From Candidatus Protistibacter heckmannii (GTDB lineage Bacteria; Pseudomonadota; Gammaproteobacteria; Burkholderiales; Burkholderiaceae): a stretch of 64,000 nucleotides of DNA. Below the pieces are notes generated by a model. That model saw only the letters and a program-made list of their open reading frames with translations. It did no database searches and was not told the origin of the DNA. Below are positions 32,970-46,155 of the stretch, one piece after another (position 1 is the first letter of the stretch; each line of letters begins with the position of its first letter). The position numbers were made by a program, and so were the translations under genes. The stretch lies in the NCBI GenBank assembly GCA_025050535.1, contig JALBVF010000003.1:276955-340954 (forward strand), written 5' to 3'.

Positions 32970-34034
32970 CTATTTCCAGATATTCCAGGGCGACACGATC
33001 AAAAGACCGACGACGAGCACCCACACGACCGACAGCGGGATGAAGATCTTCCAGCCCAGGCGCATGATCTGGTCGTAGCGGTAGCGCGGGAACGAAGCGC
33101 GCAGCCAGATGAACACGGAGAGCAGGAAGAAGACCTTCGCCACGAGCCAGAAGAAGCCCGGGATCATGTTGAAGGGCGCGAAATCCAGCGGCGAACCCCA
33201 GCCGCCCAGGAACATCACCGAAGCCATGGCCGAGATGAGGATCATGTTAGCGTATTCGGCCAGGAAGAACATGGCGAAGGCCATGCCCGAGTATTCGATC
33301 ATGTGGCCGGCGACGATTTCCGATTCGCCTTCCACCACGTCGAAGGGGTGGCGGTTGGTTTCGGCGACGCCGGAGATGAAATAGATCATGAACATCGGCA
33401 GCAGCGGCAGCCAGTTCCAGGACAGCACCGGCAGGCCGAGCGCGGCGAAGTAGCCGTGCTGCTGCGAGCGCACGATGTCGCCCAGATTCAGGCTGCCCGA
33501 AACCATCAGCACGGTCACGAGGGCGAAGCCCATGGCGATTTCGTAGGACACCATCTGCGCCGAGGCGCGCATCGCGCCGAGGAAGGCGTATTTGGAGTTC
33601 GAGGCCCAGCCAGCGAGGATCACACCATAGACGCCGATCGAGGTGATCGCCATCACGTAGAGCAGGCCGGCGTTGACGTCGGCTAGCACGAGGCCCGCAT
33701 CGAAGGGCACCACCGCCCAGGCGGCGAAGGCCGGGGCGATGACCATGATCGGGGCGACGATGTAGAGGATCTTGCTGGCCTTGGCGGGCAGCACGACTTC
33801 CTTGAGCAGCAGCTTTAGCGCGTCGGCGATTGGCTGCAGCAGGCCCAGGGGGCCGACGCGGTTCGGGCCGAGGCGGATGTGCATCCAGCCGATGAGCTTG
33901 CGCTCCCACAGCGTCAGGTAGGCGACGCAGCCGAACATCGGCAGCACAACGCAGACGATCTTGATCAGGTTCCAGACCAGGGGCCAGAGGACGCCGAATA
34001 CGCCCTGTCCCTGACTATTGATCCATGCGATCAT
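32970..34034 (-). CDS. nuoH: NADH-quinone oxidoreductase subunit H
   Basis: A 354-residue membrane subunit that forms the quinone-binding site at the arm junction. Signature stretches are [21 protein letters not shown] near the start, the acidic loop [18 protein letters not shown], and [21 protein letters not shown]. It ends in TAG. The gene is 14 bases from nuoG. Intact. Confidence 0.97.
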   Translation of the reverse strand: MIAWINSQGQGVFGVLWPLVWNLIKIVCVVLPMFGCVAYLTLWERKLIGWMHIRLGPNRVGPLGLLQPIADALKLLLKEVVLPAKASKILYIVAPIMVIAPAFAAWAVVPFDAGLVLADVNAGLLYVMAITSIGVYGVILAGWASNSKYAFLGAMRASAQMVSYEIAMGFALVTVLMVSGSLNLGDIVRSQQHGYFAALGLPVLSWNWLPLLPMFMIYFISGVAETNRHPFDVVEGESEIVAGHMIEYSGMAFAMFFLAEYANMILISAMASVMFLGGWGSPLDFAPFNMIPGFFWLVAKVFFLLSVFIWLRASFPRYRYDQIMRLGWKIFIPLSVVWVLVVGLLIVSPWNIWK

Positions 34035-34048
34035 GCCTGTTCCTTACC

Positions 34049-36379
34049 TTAAGCTTTGGCAACGGTGAGCGGGCCGAACATGGCGCCCAGGGCGGCCGCG
34101 GCCGGCGTGCCGGCGCTCACTCGCACCGCCCCTTCGGGCAGCCCGGCGTCGAGCGTGGCGGGCAGCAGCACGCTGGCCTCGCCGGTCGAAGTCTGCTGGC
34201 TGACGCGCACCGCGTCGCCTTCCTTGAGGCCGAGCTGGGCGAACAGCCCCTTGGACAGGCCCGCCTTGAGCGCGCGGCGCGCGGCGGCCGTGAGCTGCAG
34301 CGATTCGGCGCGGCGCACCAGCGGATCGGCGCTGTAGATGGGCACGTCGGCGACGCGCTCGAGCGCGCCGGCGACGGCGTTCACCGCGCCGGAGACGGAG
34401 CCGGAGGCGGCGTTGTCGAGCTTGGCGGCGATGTCGGCGGGCAGCGCGGCGGCGCGGATGTCCTCGGCGGACTCATAGTCGAAGCCGGAGAGGCCGAGCA
34501 GATTGCCCAGCACGCGCAGCACCTTCCAGCCCGGGCGCGTGTCGCCCAGAGGGCGGACCACGCCGTTGAAGCTTTGCGGGCGGCCTTCGCAGTTCACGAA
34601 GCTGCCGGCGGTTTCCGAGAACGGCGAGACGGGCAGCAGCACGTCGGCGTATTCCAGCGCCTCGGGCGACTTGAAGGGCGAGAGCACGACGACGGTCTCG
34701 GCCTTGTCCAGCGCGGCGCGGGCGGCGCGCGGATCGGCATGGTCGAAATCGGGTTCGGTATGCAGCAGGACGTAGGCCTTGCGCGGCTGCTCGACCAGGC
34801 TGCGCGCGTTGGCGGCGCCCTGCGGCAGCGCGCCGGCCAGATAGCCGCCGACGCTGTTGGCGGCTTCGGTCAGGAAGCCGAGCTTGGCGCCGGTGGTTTC
34901 GGCGATCCAGACGGCGAGCAGATGGATCTGCGAGAACTGCGGATGGGCTACGGCGGCGTTGCCGAGGAAGACGGCCTTGCGCTCGCCGGAGAGCAGCGTG
35001 TCGGAGATCTTCTTCGCGGCGGCGCTCGGCATGTCGGAGATCGGCGCATTCACGCCCTTGCTCTGGGCGACGGCGGCGGCCACGCCCGCCAGCTCGGACA
35101 CCCAGGCGGAAGGCAGCGCGATGGCCTTGGCGGCCAGGGGCATCAGCAGGTCGTCGTCAGCGGCGTTGAGCACGCTGACGCGGCAGCCCTTCTTGGTCGC
35201 GGCGCGCAAGCGGGTGGAGAGCAGCGGCTGGTCCTTGCGCAGGAAGGAGCCGATGAGGAAGGCCGATTGCAGCTGGCCAACGTCGGCGATGGACATGCCG
35301 AGCCAGGGCGCGCCCGAGGGCTTGGCGCCGAAATCGGTCTGATGCAGGCGGAAGTCGATGTTGTCGCTGCCCAGGCCGCGCACGAGCTTCTGGGCCAGAT
35401 GCAGCTCTTCAAACGTGGCGTTTGGGCTGGCGAGCAGGGCCAGCGCGTCGGCGCTATACTCGCGCTGGATGGCCTGCAGACCGTTGGCGACGTATTCGAG
35501 GACGGTCTGCCAGTCGGTCTCGGCCCACTTGCCGCCCTGCTTCAGCATGGGGGAAGTGAGGCGTTCGGCGCTGTTCAAGCCTTCGTACGAGAAGCGGTCC
35601 TTGTCGGAGATCCAGCACTCGTTGACGTCTTCGTTGTCCAGGGGCAGCGCGCGCATGACCTTGTTGTTCTTGGTCTGCAGCTGCATGTTGGCGCCCACGC
35701 CGTCGTGCGGGCTGACGGTCTTCTGGCGGCCGAGTTCCCAGGTGCGGGCGGCATAGCGGAAGGGCTTGCTGGTGAGCGCGCCGACCGGGCACAGATCGAT
35801 CATGTTGCCGGAGAGTTCGGAATCGACGCTCTTGCCGACGAAGGTGGCGATCTCGGAATGCTCGCCGCGGCCCAGCATGCCCAGCTCCATTACGCCGGCG
35901 ATTTCCTGGCCGAAGCGCACGCAGCGGGTGCAGTGGATGCAGCGGCTCATCTCTTCCATGGAGATCAGCGGGCCGATGTTCTTGTGGAAGACGACGCGCT
36001 TTTCTTCCTGATAGCGCGAACCGCTCTTGCCGTAGCCCACGGCCAGATCCTGCAGCTGGCATTCGCCGCCCTGGTCGCAGATCGGGCAGTCGAGCGGATG
36101 GTTGATGAGCAGGAATTCCATTACCGACTGCTGGGCCTGCACGGCCTTCTCGGAGTGAGTGTGGACCTTCATGCCGGCGGACACGGGCGTGGCGCAGGCG
36201 GGCAGCAGCTTGGGCGCCTTCTCCACTTCCACCAGGCACATGCGACAATTGGCCGAGATCGACAGTTTGCGGTGATAGCAGAAGTGCGGGATGAAGGTGC
36301 CGGCCTCGCGCGCGGCGTCCATCACCAGGCTGCCTTCAGCCACCTCAACTTTTTTGCCGTCGATTTCGATTTCCAGCAT
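34049..36379 (-). CDS. nuoG: NADH-quinone oxidoreductase subunit G
   Basis: A 776-residue Fe-S subunit of the peripheral arm. The N-terminal ferredoxin-like part carries HFCYHRKLSISANCRMCLVE, HxxxC-type CPICDQGGECQLQDLA and CIHCTRCVRFGQEI, which hold the N1b, N5 and N4 clusters. The large C-terminal half is the molybdopterin-oxidoreductase-like domain, which lacks the cofactor in complex I. Length and motifs are as expected. Intact. Confidence 0.97.
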   Translation of the reverse strand: MLEIEIDGKKVEVAEGSLVMDAAREAGTFIPHFCYHRKLSISANCRMCLVEVEKAPKLLPACATPVSAGMKVHTHSEKAVQAQQSVMEFLLINHPLDCPICDQGGECQLQDLAVGYGKSGSRYQEEKRVVFHKNIGPLISMEEMSRCIHCTRCVRFGQEIAGVMELGMLGRGEHSEIATFVGKSVDSELSGNMIDLCPVGALTSKPFRYAARTWELGRQKTVSPHDGVGANMQLQTKNNKVMRALPLDNEDVNECWISDKDRFSYEGLNSAERLTSPMLKQGGKWAETDWQTVLEYVANGLQAIQREYSADALALLASPNATFEELHLAQKLVRGLGSDNIDFRLHQTDFGAKPSGAPWLGMSIADVGQLQSAFLIGSFLRKDQPLLSTRLRAATKKGCRVSVLNAADDDLLMPLAAKAIALPSAWVSELAGVAAAVAQSKGVNAPISDMPSAAAKKISDTLLSGERKAVFLGNAAVAHPQFSQIHLLAVWIAETTGAKLGFLTEAANSVGGYLAGALPQGAANARSLVEQPRKAYVLLHTEPDFDHADPRAARAALDKAETVVVLSPFKSPEALEYADVLLPVSPFSETAGSFVNCEGRPQSFNGVVRPLGDTRPGWKVLRVLGNLLGLSGFDYESAEDIRAAALPADIAAKLDNAASGSVSGAVNAVAGALERVADVPIYSADPLVRRAESLQLTAAARRALKAGLSKGLFAQLGLKEGDAVRVSQQTSTGEASVLLPATLDAGLPEGAVRVSAGTPAAAALGAMFGPLTVAKA

Positions 36380-36414
36380 TTCAGCTCACTTGTTCAGCTA
36401 ATCGGTTGGCAGGT

Positions 36415-37710
36415 TCAGACGTAGGCGGGCACAAGGCAGGTCTCGTGCTCGACGTGGTATTCGAACTCGTTCCAGTAGTGCTTGAGCATGCCGCGCACTG
36501 GCATCGCCGCGGCGTCGCCCAGGGCGCAGATGGTGCGACCCATGATGTTGGTGGCGACGCTCTGCAGCAGGCCCAGGTCTTCCTTGCGGCCGTGGCCGTG
36601 CTCGATGCGGTTGACCACGCGCCAGAGCCAGCCGGTGCCCTCGCGGCAGGGCGTGCACTGGCCGCAGGATTCCTCGTGATAGAAGTACGAGAGACGCAGC
36701 AGCGACTTGACCATGCAGCGGCTCTCGTCCATGACGATAACCGCGCCGGAGCCGAGCATGGAGCCGGTCTTGGCGATGGCGTCATAGTCCATGTCGGTGG
36801 CCATCATCATGTCGCCAGGGACGACGGGCGCGGAGGAGCCGCCTGGGATGACCGCCTTAATCTTCTTGCCGCCGCGCATGCCGCCGGCCAGATCGAGCAG
36901 CTCGGCGAAGGGCGTGCCCAGGGGGATTTCGTAGTTGCCGGGACGCTCGACGTCGCCCGAGATCGAGAAGATCTTGGTGCCGCCGTTGTTCGGCTTGCCA
37001 ATCTTCAGGTAGTTGTCACCGCCCACCGCGAGGATGAAGGGTACCGCAGCGAAGGTCTCGGTGTTGTTGATCGTGGTCGGCTTGCCGTAGAGACCGAAGC
37101 TCGCCGGGAAAGGCGGCTTGAAGCGCGGCTGGCCCTTCTTGCCCTCGAGCGATTCGAGCAGCGCGGTTTCCTCGCCGCAGATGTAGGCGCCGTAGCCGTG
37201 ATGGGCGTGGAGCTGGAAGTTGAAGCCCGAGCCCAGGATGTTGTCGCCGAGGAAGCCCGCCGCGCGGGCCTCTTCGAGCGCTTCCTCGAAGTGCTCGTAT
37301 TCGGCCCAGACTTCGCCGTGGATGTAGTTGTAGCCTACTGTGATGCCCATGGCGTAGGCGCCGATGGCCATGCCTTCGATCAGGGCGTGCGGGTTGTAGC
37401 GGATGATGTCGCGGTCCTTGAAGGTGCCGGGCTCGCCTTCGTCGCTGTTGCACACCAGGTATTTCTGGCCGGGGAACTGGCGTGGCATGAAGCTCCACTT
37501 CAGGCCGGTCGGGAAGCCTGCGCCGCCGCGGCCGCGCAGGCCGGAGGCCTTGACCTCGGCGATCACCGCCTCGGGCGTGATCTTCTCGGTGAGAATCTTG
37601 CGCAGCTGGGCGTAGCCGCCACGAGCGACGTAGTCCTTCAGATGCCAGTTCTCGCCGCTCAGGCCGGCGAGGATCAGGGGCTTGATATGGCGGTCGTGCA
37701 GGCAGGTCAC
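36415..37710 (-). CDS. nuoF: NADH-quinone oxidoreductase subunit F (NADH/FMN-binding)
   Basis: A 431-residue subunit that oxidises [20 protein letters not shown] binds FMN and NADH, and [13 protein letters not shown] plus a later Cys holds cluster N3. I use the GTG at 37710, whose first bases overlap the nuoE stop (AAGTGACC), which fits translational coupling; the frame is open upstream only inside nuoE. It is followed by nuoG on the same strand. Intact. Confidence 0.95.
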   Translation of the reverse strand: MTCLHDRHIKPLILAGLSGENWHLKDYVARGGYAQLRKILTEKITPEAVIAEVKASGLRGRGGAGFPTGLKWSFMPRQFPGQKYLVCNSDEGEPGTFKDRDIIRYNPHALIEGMAIGAYAMGITVGYNYIHGEVWAEYEHFEEALEEARAAGFLGDNILGSGFNFQLHAHHGYGAYICGEETALLESLEGKKGQPRFKPPFPASFGLYGKPTTINNTETFAAVPFILAVGGDNYLKIGKPNNGGTKIFSISGDVERPGNYEIPLGTPFAELLDLAGGMRGGKKIKAVIPGGSSAPVVPGDMMMATDMDYDAIAKTGSMLGSGAVIVMDESRCMVKSLLRLSYFYHEESCGQCTPCREGTGWLWRVVNRIEHGHGRKEDLGLLQSVATNIMGRTICALGDAAAMPVRGMLKHYWNEFEYHVEHETCLVPAYV

Positions 37711-38198
37711 TTGGCGGCCCCCTTGGACTTCAGATCGGAGATCAGCGCGTCGAGCTTGTCGTTGCTCATCCAGCTGCACATGGTCTGGTTGTTGACCAGC
37801 ATCACCGGCGCATCGCCGCAGGCGCCCATGCATTCGCCCTCCTTGAGGGTGAACAGGCCGTCGGCGGTGGTTTCGTTGTAGTCGATGCCCAGCTTCTGCT
37901 TGAGGTAGTCGCCGGCGCGCTCGCCGCCCGAGAGGGCGCAAGGCAGGTTGGTGCAGACGGCGAGCTTGAATTTGCCCACCGGCTTGGTGTCGTACATGTT
38001 GTAGAAGGTGGCCACTTCCTGGACGGCCACGGCGGGCATGCCCAGATAGTCGGCGACGAACTGCATGGCTTCGGGCGAAACCCAGCCGATTTCGCCTTGC
38101 GCGACGGCCAGCGCCGCCATCACCGCGGACTGCTTCTGGTCCGTCGGATACTTGGCGACGTTGCGGTCGATTTCCTTCAGTGCTTGTTCGGAGAGCAT
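37707..38198 (-). CDS. nuoE: NADH-quinone oxidoreductase subunit E ([2Fe-2S])
   Basis: A 163-residue thioredoxin-like subunit that carries cluster N1a. The four cysteines are in CTNLPC and [11 protein letters not shown]. The N-terminal helical bundle (about 1-80) binds NuoF. Its stop overlaps the GTG of nuoF, and nuoD ends 28 bases upstream. Intact. Confidence 0.97.
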   Translation of the reverse strand: MLSEQALKEIDRNVAKYPTDQKQSAVMAALAVAQGEIGWVSPEAMQFVADYLGMPAVAVQEVATFYNMYDTKPVGKFKLAVCTNLPCALSGGERAGDYLKQKLGIDYNETTADGLFTLKEGECMGACGDAPVMLVNNQTMCSWMSNDKLDALISDLKSKGAAK

Positions 38199-38226
38199 GT
38201 CTTGCTTTCGCTTTCTCTAGATATTT

Positions 38227-39480
38227 CTATCGGTCGATCTCGCCGAACACGATGTCCTGCGTGCCTATGATGGTCACGGCGTCGGCGATCATGTGGCCCT
38301 TGGCCATTTCGTCGAGCGAGGCCAGATGCGGAAAACCGGGTGCGCGGATCTTGAGACGGTAGGGCTTGTTGGCGCCGTCGGAGATGGCATAGATACCGAA
38401 CTCACCCTTCGGATGCTCCACCGCCGTATAAGCCTCGCCCTCAGGCACGTGGATGCCTTCGGTGAACAGCTTGAAGTGGTGGATCAGGTCCTCCATGTTG
38501 GTCTTCATGTCCACGCGCGGGGGCTGGGCGACCTTGTTGTTGCCGGTCATGACCGGGCCCGGATTGGCGCGCAGCCAATCAACGCACTGCTTGATGATGC
38601 GGTTGGACTGGCGCATCTCCTCGACGCGGACCAGATAGCGGTCGTAGCAGTCGCCGTTGACGCCGATGGGCACGTCGAAGTCGACCTTGTCGTAGACCTC
38701 GTAGGGCTGCTTCTTGCGCAGATCCCAGGCGAAGCCCGAGCCGCGCAGCATGGCGCCGGTGAAGCCGAGCTGCAGTGCGCGCTCGGGGCTGACCACGCCA
38801 ATGCCAACCAGGCGCTGCTTCCAGATGCGGTTGTCGGTGAGCAGGGTTTCGTATTCGTCGACGTAGGTCGGGAAGCGCTTGGTGAAGTCCTCGATGAAGT
38901 CCAGCAGCGAGCCCTGACGGTTCTCGTTCATGGCCTTCATGGCCGACTTGTTGCGGAACTTGGAGACCTGATACTGCGGCATCGAATCCGGCAGATCGCG
39001 GTAGACGCCACCCGGGCGGTAATAGGCTGCGTGCATGCGCGCGCCGGACACAGCCTCGTACATGTCGAAGAGGTCTTCGCGCTCGCGGAAGGCGTAGAGG
39101 AAGACGGCCATCGCACCCACGTCCAGACCGTGGCAGCCGATCCACAGCAGATGGTTGAGCAGGCGGGTGATCTCGTCGAACATCACGCGGATATATTGCG
39201 CGCGGACCGGCACCTCGAGGCGGAGCAGCTTCTCGATGGCCATCACGTAGGCATGCTCGTTGGCCATCATCGACACGTAGTCGAGACGGTCCATGTAGGG
39301 CACGTTCTGGACCCAGGTGCGGGTCTCGGCGAGCTTCTCGGTCGCGCGGTGCAGCAGGCCGATGTGCGGATCGGCGCGCTGGATGACTTCGCCGTCGAGC
39401 TCGAGAACCAGGCGCAGCACGCCGTGGGCCGCGGGGTGCTGCGGGCCGAAGTTCAGGGTGTAGTTCTTGATCTCTGCCAT
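38227..39480 (-). CDS. nuoD: NADH-quinone oxidoreductase subunit D
   Basis: A 417-residue subunit of the quinone-reduction module, related to the large subunit of [NiFe] hydrogenases. [15 protein letters not shown] with the quinone-binding His, [13 protein letters not shown] and the C-terminal DIVFGEIDR are complete. It belongs to the connecting module with NuoB, NuoC and NuoH. Intact. Confidence 0.97.
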   Translation of the reverse strand: MAEIKNYTLNFGPQHPAAHGVLRLVLELDGEVIQRADPHIGLLHRATEKLAETRTWVQNVPYMDRLDYVSMMANEHAYVMAIEKLLRLEVPVRAQYIRVMFDEITRLLNHLLWIGCHGLDVGAMAVFLYAFREREDLFDMYEAVSGARMHAAYYRPGGVYRDLPDSMPQYQVSKFRNKSAMKAMNENRQGSLLDFIEDFTKRFPTYVDEYETLLTDNRIWKQRLVGIGVVSPERALQLGFTGAMLRGSGFAWDLRKKQPYEVYDKVDFDVPIGVNGDCYDRYLVRVEEMRQSNRIIKQCVDWLRANPGPVMTGNNKVAQPPRVDMKTNMEDLIHHFKLFTEGIHVPEGEAYTAVEHPKGEFGIYAISDGANKPYRLKIRAPGFPHLASLDEMAKGHMIADAVTIIGTQDIVFGEIDR

Positions 39481-39499
39481 GCTTGCCTCCGTGGCGCGG

Positions 39500-40102
39500 T
39501 CAGTGTTTCAGGCCGCCGTAATTCTCTTCGCGGATGACGCGCGGCGTGATCTCGCGCGGGTCGATCGTGACCGACTGGTAGACGACGCGGCCCTGCTCGG
39601 GGTCGTAGCGCATCTCGACGTAGCCGGACACCGGGAAGTCCTTGCGGAACGGGTGGCCGATGAAGCCGTAGTCGGTGAGGATGCGGCGCAGGTCGGTATG
39701 GCCGTCGAAGACCAGGCCATACATGTCGAAGGCTTCGCGTTCGAACCAGTTGGCGGTGTTCCAGACGTCGATGACCGAGGCCACGATCGGCAGATCGTCG
39801 TCCGGCGCGAAGACTCGCAGGCGCAGGCGCCAGTTGTGCGTGATGGAGAGCAGGTGCGAGACGGCGGCGAAGCGCAGGCCGTCCCATTTGCCGTCGCCGA
39901 AGTCGCGGTAGTCGACGCCGCAGAGGTCGATGAGCTGCTCGAACTTGAGATCGGCGTGGTCGCGCAGGGTGCGGGCGACCTCGAAATAATCATCGGACTT
40001 GACCACCAGGGTCAGTTCGCCGCGCGCTTCGGTCAGGCTCCTGATCTTGTCGCCGAGGACTTTACCCAGAGCCGCCTGGAGGGTTTGAAGTTTCGCGCTC
40101 AT
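39500..40102 (-). CDS. nuoC: NADH-quinone oxidoreductase subunit C
   Basis: A 200-residue subunit of the peripheral arm. Conserved stretches are FERE-type [22 protein letters not shown] and [22 protein letters not shown] near the C-terminus, which contact NuoD. It is separate from nuoD, not fused as in E. coli. Four bases separate it from nuoB. Intact. Confidence 0.97.
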   Translation of the reverse strand: MSAKLQTLQAALGKVLGDKIRSLTEARGELTLVVKSDDYFEVARTLRDHADLKFEQLIDLCGVDYRDFGDGKWDGLRFAAVSHLLSITHNWRLRLRVFAPDDDLPIVASVIDVWNTANWFEREAFDMYGLVFDGHTDLRRILTDYGFIGHPFRKDFPVSGYVEMRYDPEQGRVVYQSVTIDPREITPRVIREENYGGLKH

Positions 40103-40105
40103 CGG

Positions 40106-40588
40106 TCAGACCTTGCGGGCGATGGTGCTGGTGCGGCGGATCTTGGCCTGCAGCTGGATGATGCCGTACATGAGGGCTTCCGCGGTCGGCGGACAGCCGG
40201 GCACATAAACGTCCACCGGCACGATGCGGTCGCAGCCGCGCACCACCGAATAGGAGTAGTGATAGTAGCCGCCGCCGTTGGCGCAGGAACCCATGGAGAG
40301 GACCCAGCGCGGCTCGGGCATCTGGTCGTAGACTTTGCGCAGCGCCGGCGCCATCTTGTTGCACAGGGTGCCGGCCACGATCATGAGGTCGGACTGACGC
40401 GGCGAGGGACGGAACACGACGCCGAAGCGGTCGAGGTCGTAGCGCGCGGCGCCCGCGTGCATCATTTCCACCGCGCAGCAGGCCAGACCGAAGGTCATGG
40501 GCCAGAGTGACCCGGTGCGGGTCCAGTTGATCAGTTTGTCGGCCGATGTGGTGATAAAGCCTTCGTTGAGTACGCCGTCGATTGCCAT
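40106..40588 (-). CDS. nuoB: NADH-quinone oxidoreductase subunit B (N2 cluster)
   Basis: A 160-residue subunit that carries the terminal cluster N2, which reduces the quinone. Cluster ligands are the tandem Cys in [13 protein letters not shown], the Cys in [12 protein letters not shown] and that in [12 protein letters not shown]. Only seven bases separate it from nuoA. Intact. Confidence 0.97.
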   Translation of the reverse strand: MAIDGVLNEGFITTSADKLINWTRTGSLWPMTFGLACCAVEMMHAGAARYDLDRFGVVFRPSPRQSDLMIVAGTLCNKMAPALRKVYDQMPEPRWVLSMGSCANGGGYYHYSYSVVRGCDRIVPVDVYVPGCPPTAEALMYGIIQLQAKIRRTSTIARKV

Positions 40589-40595
40589 TGTGTTG

Positions 40596-40955
40596 TCACT
40601 CCCAGTCGAGCGCGCCTTTTTTCCAGATGTAGACGAAGCCGATCACGAACTCGAGCAGGAAGATCAGCATCGAGATGTAGCCGACCCAGCCGATGTCCTT
40701 GAGCGCAACGCCCCAGGGAAAGAGGAAGGCAGTTTCGAGATCGAAGAGGATGAAGAGAATCGCCACCAGGTAGTAGCGCACATCGAATTTCATGCGGCTG
40801 TCTTCGAAGGCTTCGAAACCGCATTCGTAGGGGGAGAGCTTTTCCGCGTCGGGGTGGTTGGGGCCGAGCAGTTTGCCCAGGGCCATCGGGGTGACACCTA
40901 CGCCTATCCCGACGAGGATGAAGAGCAATACGGGGAAATAGGCTTCGAGATTCAA
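40596..40955 (-). CDS. nuoA: NADH-quinone oxidoreductase subunit A
   Basis: A 119-residue membrane subunit with three hydrophobic helices; the loop [23 protein letters not shown] is the most conserved part of the family, with the Cys that reports on the deactive form. It is the first gene of the 14-gene operon. A tRNA-Leu gene is 51 bases upstream on the same strand, so nuo mRNA may begin with the tRNA or be read through from it. Intact. Confidence 0.97.
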   Translation of the reverse strand: MNLEAYFPVLLFILVGIGVGVTPMALGKLLGPNHPDAEKLSPYECGFEAFEDSRMKFDVRYYLVAILFILFDLETAFLFPWGVALKDIGWVGYISMLIFLLEFVIGFVYIWKKGALDWE

Positions 40956-41006
40956 GGGGGTCCGCCTTTTTCAAAAAGAGCCCCTGCATGAGGGCTCAGA
41001 TATTCT

Positions 41007-41091
41007 TGGTGCCGACGGCGAGACTCGAACTCGCACAGCTTTCGCCACTACCCCCTCAAGATAGCGTGTCTACCAATTTCACCACGTCGGC
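41007..41091 (-). tRNA. tRNA-Leu (GAG anticodon)
   Basis: The minus strand folds into a class II tRNA of 85 bases: acceptor GCCGACG pairing with CGTCGGC, D-arm GTGAAATTGGTAGACAC, anticodon loop TTGAGGG (GAG, reading CUC/CUU), a long variable arm typical of leucine, T-arm with TTCGAGT, and an encoded CCA at the 3' end. A matching promoter lies at 41104-41132. It stands between secG and nuoA, an arrangement found in related genomes. Confidence 0.97.
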
Positions 41092-41103
41092 AAGAAACGC
41101 CGA

Positions 41104-41132
41104 ATTTTAACCTACTGCGGATTTTTGTTCAA
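41104..41132 (-). promoter_or_regulatory. sigma-70 promoter of tRNA-Leu (and perhaps nuo)
   Basis: Read on the minus strand, TTGAAC (41127-41132) and TAAAAT (41104-41109) are separated by exactly 17 bases, and the tRNA begins 12 bases after the -10 box. This is a near-ideal sigma-70 promoter. No terminator is evident between the tRNA and nuoA, so it may also serve the nuo operon. Confidence 0.7.
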
Positions 41133-41164
41133 CGCACAAGCTCAGCATCCACGGCCCTCGCGGG

Positions 41165-41192
41165 CAAAAAAAGGCCGCGGATGCGGCCTTTC
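41165..41192 (-). terminator. rho-independent terminator after secG
   Basis: The minus strand reads AAGGCCGC, a four-base loop, GCGGCCTT and then a run of T, a classic intrinsic terminator. It follows secG and separates it from the tRNA/nuo unit. The flanking T run on the other strand is only three bases, so it acts mainly for the minus strand. Confidence 0.75.
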
Positions 41193-41271
41193 TTGAGAAC
41201 GATTCGCGTCTGCCGACGCACTGCCCTCGTCTTCGCTTCGCGCGTCTGTTTCGCGCTTTTGCTGCGCGCCC

Positions 41272-41646
41272 TTACTTGGGCACCGCCGGCGCGGCGGGAG
41301 CAGCGCCCCGCTGGGCGGACTGCTGACCGACCGGCGCGGGCGGAGCATCAGCGGCTGGCTTGGCGGCCGGCGCCGACTGGCCGAGCACGCCGGCCGTGGC
41401 CTGCGGCTTGTACGAGCCGAGCATCGTGAGGCCGAGCGTGGAGGCGAAGAAGATCGTCGCGAAGATCGCGGTGGTGCGCGACAGGAAATTGGCCGAGCCA
41501 CTCGCGCCGAAGAGGCTGCCAGCGGAGCCGGAGCCGAAGGCCGCGCCCATGTCCGCACCCTTGCCCTGCTGCAGCAGCACGAGGCCGATGATGCCCAGTG
41601 CACAAACGATTTGCACCACGGTCAAAAGAGTCTTGAAAATTTCCAT
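41272..41646 (-). CDS. secG: preprotein translocase subunit SecG
   Basis: A 124-residue inner-membrane protein of the SecYEG channel that helps SecA drive protein export. Two hydrophobic helices (about 3-23 and 55-75) flank LLQQGKGADMGAAFGSGS, the family's hallmark. The C-terminus is a Pro/Ala/Gln-rich tail, long for the family, as in related betaproteobacteria. It lies 60 bases after tpiA on the same strand. Intact. Confidence 0.94.
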   Translation of the reverse strand: MEIFKTLLTVVQIVCALGIIGLVLLQQGKGADMGAAFGSGSAGSLFGASGSANFLSRTTAIFATIFFASTLGLTMLGSYKPQATAGVLGQSAPAAKPAADAPPAPVGQQSAQRGAAPAAPAVPK

Positions 41647-41706
41647 CTTGCTGTCCGTCAGTCTGTTTTGTCCGTTTCGTCGTTCTTCGTGCCGCGGGCC
41701 TAGGCC

Positions 41707-42468
41707 TCAGGCGCCGCAGATCACCAGAAAATCCGCCGCCGCCAGGGAAGCGCCACCAATGAGCCCGCCGTCGATGTCCTGCATCGCGAAGAGCTCCGCG
41801 GCGTTTCCGGGCTTGACGCTGCCGCCGTAAAGGATCGGCATCGTCTTGGCCGCCGCCGCGTTGCGCGCGTCGACGCGGCCGCGCAGGAAGGCGTGCACCG
41901 CCTGCGCTTGTTCACTGGTCGCGGTCTTGCCGGTGCCGATGGCCCAGACGGGCTCATAGGCGAGCATGACCTTCGCGAGCTGGTCCGCGTGCAGCAGGTC
42001 CAGCGCCACGTCGAGCTGCGCGCCGACCACCGCTTCGGTCTCGCCGGCTTCGCGCTGCGCAAGCGTTTCGCCCATGCAGATCACGGGCGTGAGACCGGCT
42101 TCGAGGACGCGGGCTGCCTTGGCGACCACCAGGGCATCGGTCTCGCCGTGATACGCGCGGCGCTCCGAATGGCCTACCAGCACGTAGCCGCAACCGAATT
42201 CGGCGAGCATCGGCGCCGCCACTTCGCCGGTGTAGGCGCCCTGCAGATGCGCGGAAACGTCCTGCGCGCCCCAGGCGACCGGGCTGCCGGCGAGCAGCTC
42301 GCGGCACTGTGCCAGATACGGGAACGGCGCGCAGACCGCGACGCCCGTCTCGGGCAGACCCTTGGCGCCATCAGCCACCGCGCAAAGCAGGGCTGCGTTG
42401 GCGCCAAGGCTGCCGTGCATCTTCCAGTTGCCGATCACCAGGCGCTTGCGCCCTTGCGTGCTCACCAT
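41707..42468 (-). CDS. tpiA: triose-phosphate isomerase
   Basis: A 253-residue TIM-barrel enzyme that interconverts dihydroxyacetone phosphate and glyceraldehyde 3-phosphate in glycolysis. Catalytic residues are in IGNWKMHGS (Lys), VLVGHSERR (His) and [14 protein letters not shown] (Glu), and GGSVKPGNA binds phosphate. I use ATG 42468; it overlaps the end of the quinone oxidoreductase gene by 7 bases, so the pair is coupled. Intact. Confidence 0.96.
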   Translation of the reverse strand: MVSTQGRKRLVIGNWKMHGSLGANAALLCAVADGAKGLPETGVAVCAPFPYLAQCRELLAGSPVAWGAQDVSAHLQGAYTGEVAAPMLAEFGCGYVLVGHSERRAYHGETDALVVAKAARVLEAGLTPVICMGETLAQREAGETEAVVGAQLDVALDLLHADQLAKVMLAYEPVWAIGTGKTATSEQAQAVHAFLRGRVDARNAAAAKTMPILYGGSVKPGNAAELFAMQDIDGGLIGGASLAAADFLVICGA

Positions 42469-43466
42469 TGCAGAACCAATTTGCCGATGTGCTGGCTCGA
42501 TTCCATCATGGCGTGCGACTCCGCGGCCTGCGCGGCGGGGAACACCTGATGGATGACCGGCTCGATCTTGCCGCCCTCGAGCAGCGGCCAGACCTTGTCC
42601 TTGAGTTGCGCGGCGATCGCCGCCTTGAACGCCACCGAACGCGGACGCAGGGTCGAGCCGGTGACAGTGAGCCGGCGGCGCAGCACCTGCACCAAGTCCA
42701 GCTCGGCCTTGCTGCCGCCCAGCAGCGCGATGATGGCGATGCGGCCGTCGTCGGCCACACAATCAATCTCGCGCGGCAGATAGGCGCCGCCCACCATGTC
42801 GAGGATCACGTCCGGGCCCTTGCCGCCGGTGAGTTCGCGAACCACCTTGCCAAAGTCTTCGTCGCGGTAGTTGATGCCGCGCTCAGCGCCGAGCTTCTCG
42901 CAGGCGCGGCACTTGTCTTCGCTGCCGGCGGTGGCGAACACGCGGTGGCCCAGCGCACGGGCGAGCTGGATCGCGGTCACGCCGATGCCGCTGGTGCCGC
43001 CCTGCACGAGCAGGGTTTCCTGCGGCGCGGCGCCGTTCTGGCCGAGGCGCACGCGATCGAAGACATTGCTCCACACGGTGAAGAAGGTCTCGGGCAGCGA
43101 AGCCGCCTCGACGTCGGAGGGGCCCTTGGGCGCGGGCAGCGTCTGGCCCAGCGGCGCGGTGCAGTATTCGGCGTAACCGCCGCCCTGCACCAGCGCGCAG
43201 ACCTTGTCGCCCACCTTCAGGCCCCAGAGGTTGTCGGCATGGCCGAGATCGCCGGAGACGATCTCGCCGGCGACTTCCAGGCCGGGAATGTCGGACGCGC
43301 CCGGCGGCACCGGATAGTTGCCGGTGCGCTGGAACACGTCGGGCCGGTTGATGCCCGAGGCGCTGACCTTGATCAGCACCTCGCCGGCCTTGGGCTCTGG
43401 CATGGGACGCTCGCCGAGGACCAATACCTCGGGAGGACCGTACTTGGTGATCTCGACCGCGCGCAT
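42462..43466 (-). CDS. NAD(P)H:quinone oxidoreductase (zeta-crystallin/PIG3 type)
   Basis: A 334-residue zinc-free medium-chain reductase: GroES-like domain with [19 protein letters not shown], then a Rossmann domain with [18 protein letters not shown] that binds NADPH. It reduces quinones with one or two electrons. I chose ATG 43466 ([10 protein letters not shown]) over the in-frame TTG at 43475; neither has a convincing ribosome binding site. pnp ends 25 bases upstream and tpiA overlaps downstream. Intact. Confidence 0.88.
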   Translation of the reverse strand: MRAVEITKYGPPEVLVLGERPMPEPKAGEVLIKVSASGINRPDVFQRTGNYPVPPGASDIPGLEVAGEIVSGDLGHADNLWGLKVGDKVCALVQGGGYAEYCTAPLGQTLPAPKGPSDVEAASLPETFFTVWSNVFDRVRLGQNGAAPQETLLVQGGTSGIGVTAIQLARALGHRVFATAGSEDKCRACEKLGAERGINYRDEDFGKVVRELTGGKGPDVILDMVGGAYLPREIDCVADDGRIAIIALLGGSKAELDLVQVLRRRLTVTGSTLRPRSVAFKAAIAAQLKDKVWPLLEGGKIEPVIHQVFPAAQAAESHAMMESSQHIGKLVLQW

Positions 43467-43491
43467 CAGACGCAAACCCGCCGCGTGAGGA

Positions 43492-45654
<2,163 letters not shown>

Positions 45655-45743
45655 TGCGACTCCAGTATTTTTTCGCTGTATGAATGCGGTTTGATAAGCG
45701 CCCGTCGACCACCTTCAGATCAAGTCTTGCGGCCGCAGCAGCG

Positions 45744-45776
45744 AAAAATGCCCGTATCAGTTGGCTGACACAGGCA
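45744..45776 (-). terminator. terminator-like hairpin between rpsO and pnp
   Basis: On the minus strand TGCCTGTGTCAG and CTGATACGGGCA pair over 12 positions (two G-T), with a CCAA loop, and are followed by TTTTT. It sits 30 bases after the rpsO stop. In E. coli a comparable attenuator after rpsO partly ends transcription and modulates pnp; the same role is inferred here. Confidence 0.75.
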
Positions 45777-45806
45777 TATGCTTTGAGCGGATGCGGGAAG
45801 CGCCGA

Positions 45807-46076
45807 TTACTTGCGCAGACCGAGCTTTTCGATCAGCGAGCGATAGCGGTCAGCATCGCTGCGCTTGAGATAGTCCAGCAGGCGGCGGCGGCGGCTGACC
45901 ATACGGAGCAAGCCGCGACGGCTGTGGTTGTCCTTCAGATTGACCTTGAAGTGCGGGGTCAGCTCGTTGATACGAGCGGTCAGCAGGGCGACCTGCACTT
46001 CGGGGCTGCCTGTGTCGTTGGTGCCACGAGCGTATTGCTTGACGATTTCCGCCTTGTTGATGTCGGCGTTTGCCAT
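45807..46076 (-). CDS. rpsO: 30S ribosomal protein S15
   Basis: An 89-residue four-helix protein that binds 16S rRNA in the small subunit. It reads [12 protein letters not shown], then [14 protein letters not shown] and [19 protein letters not shown], the family's rRNA-binding core, and ends in LIEKLGLRK. The ATG at 46076 gives the family's length and has GGAAAG upstream; a longer start at 46097 is less likely. Intact. Confidence 0.97.
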   Translation of the reverse strand: MANADINKAEIVKQYARGTNDTGSPEVQVALLTARINELTPHFKVNLKDNHSRRGLLRMVSRRRRLLDYLKRSDADRYRSLIEKLGLRK

Positions 46077-46155
46077 GGTTCTTTCCTTTATAAACAAGCG
46101 GTCACGGAAGAAAGGGCCGTACCGTGTTTAGATAATACAAATAATGCAGCCGAAA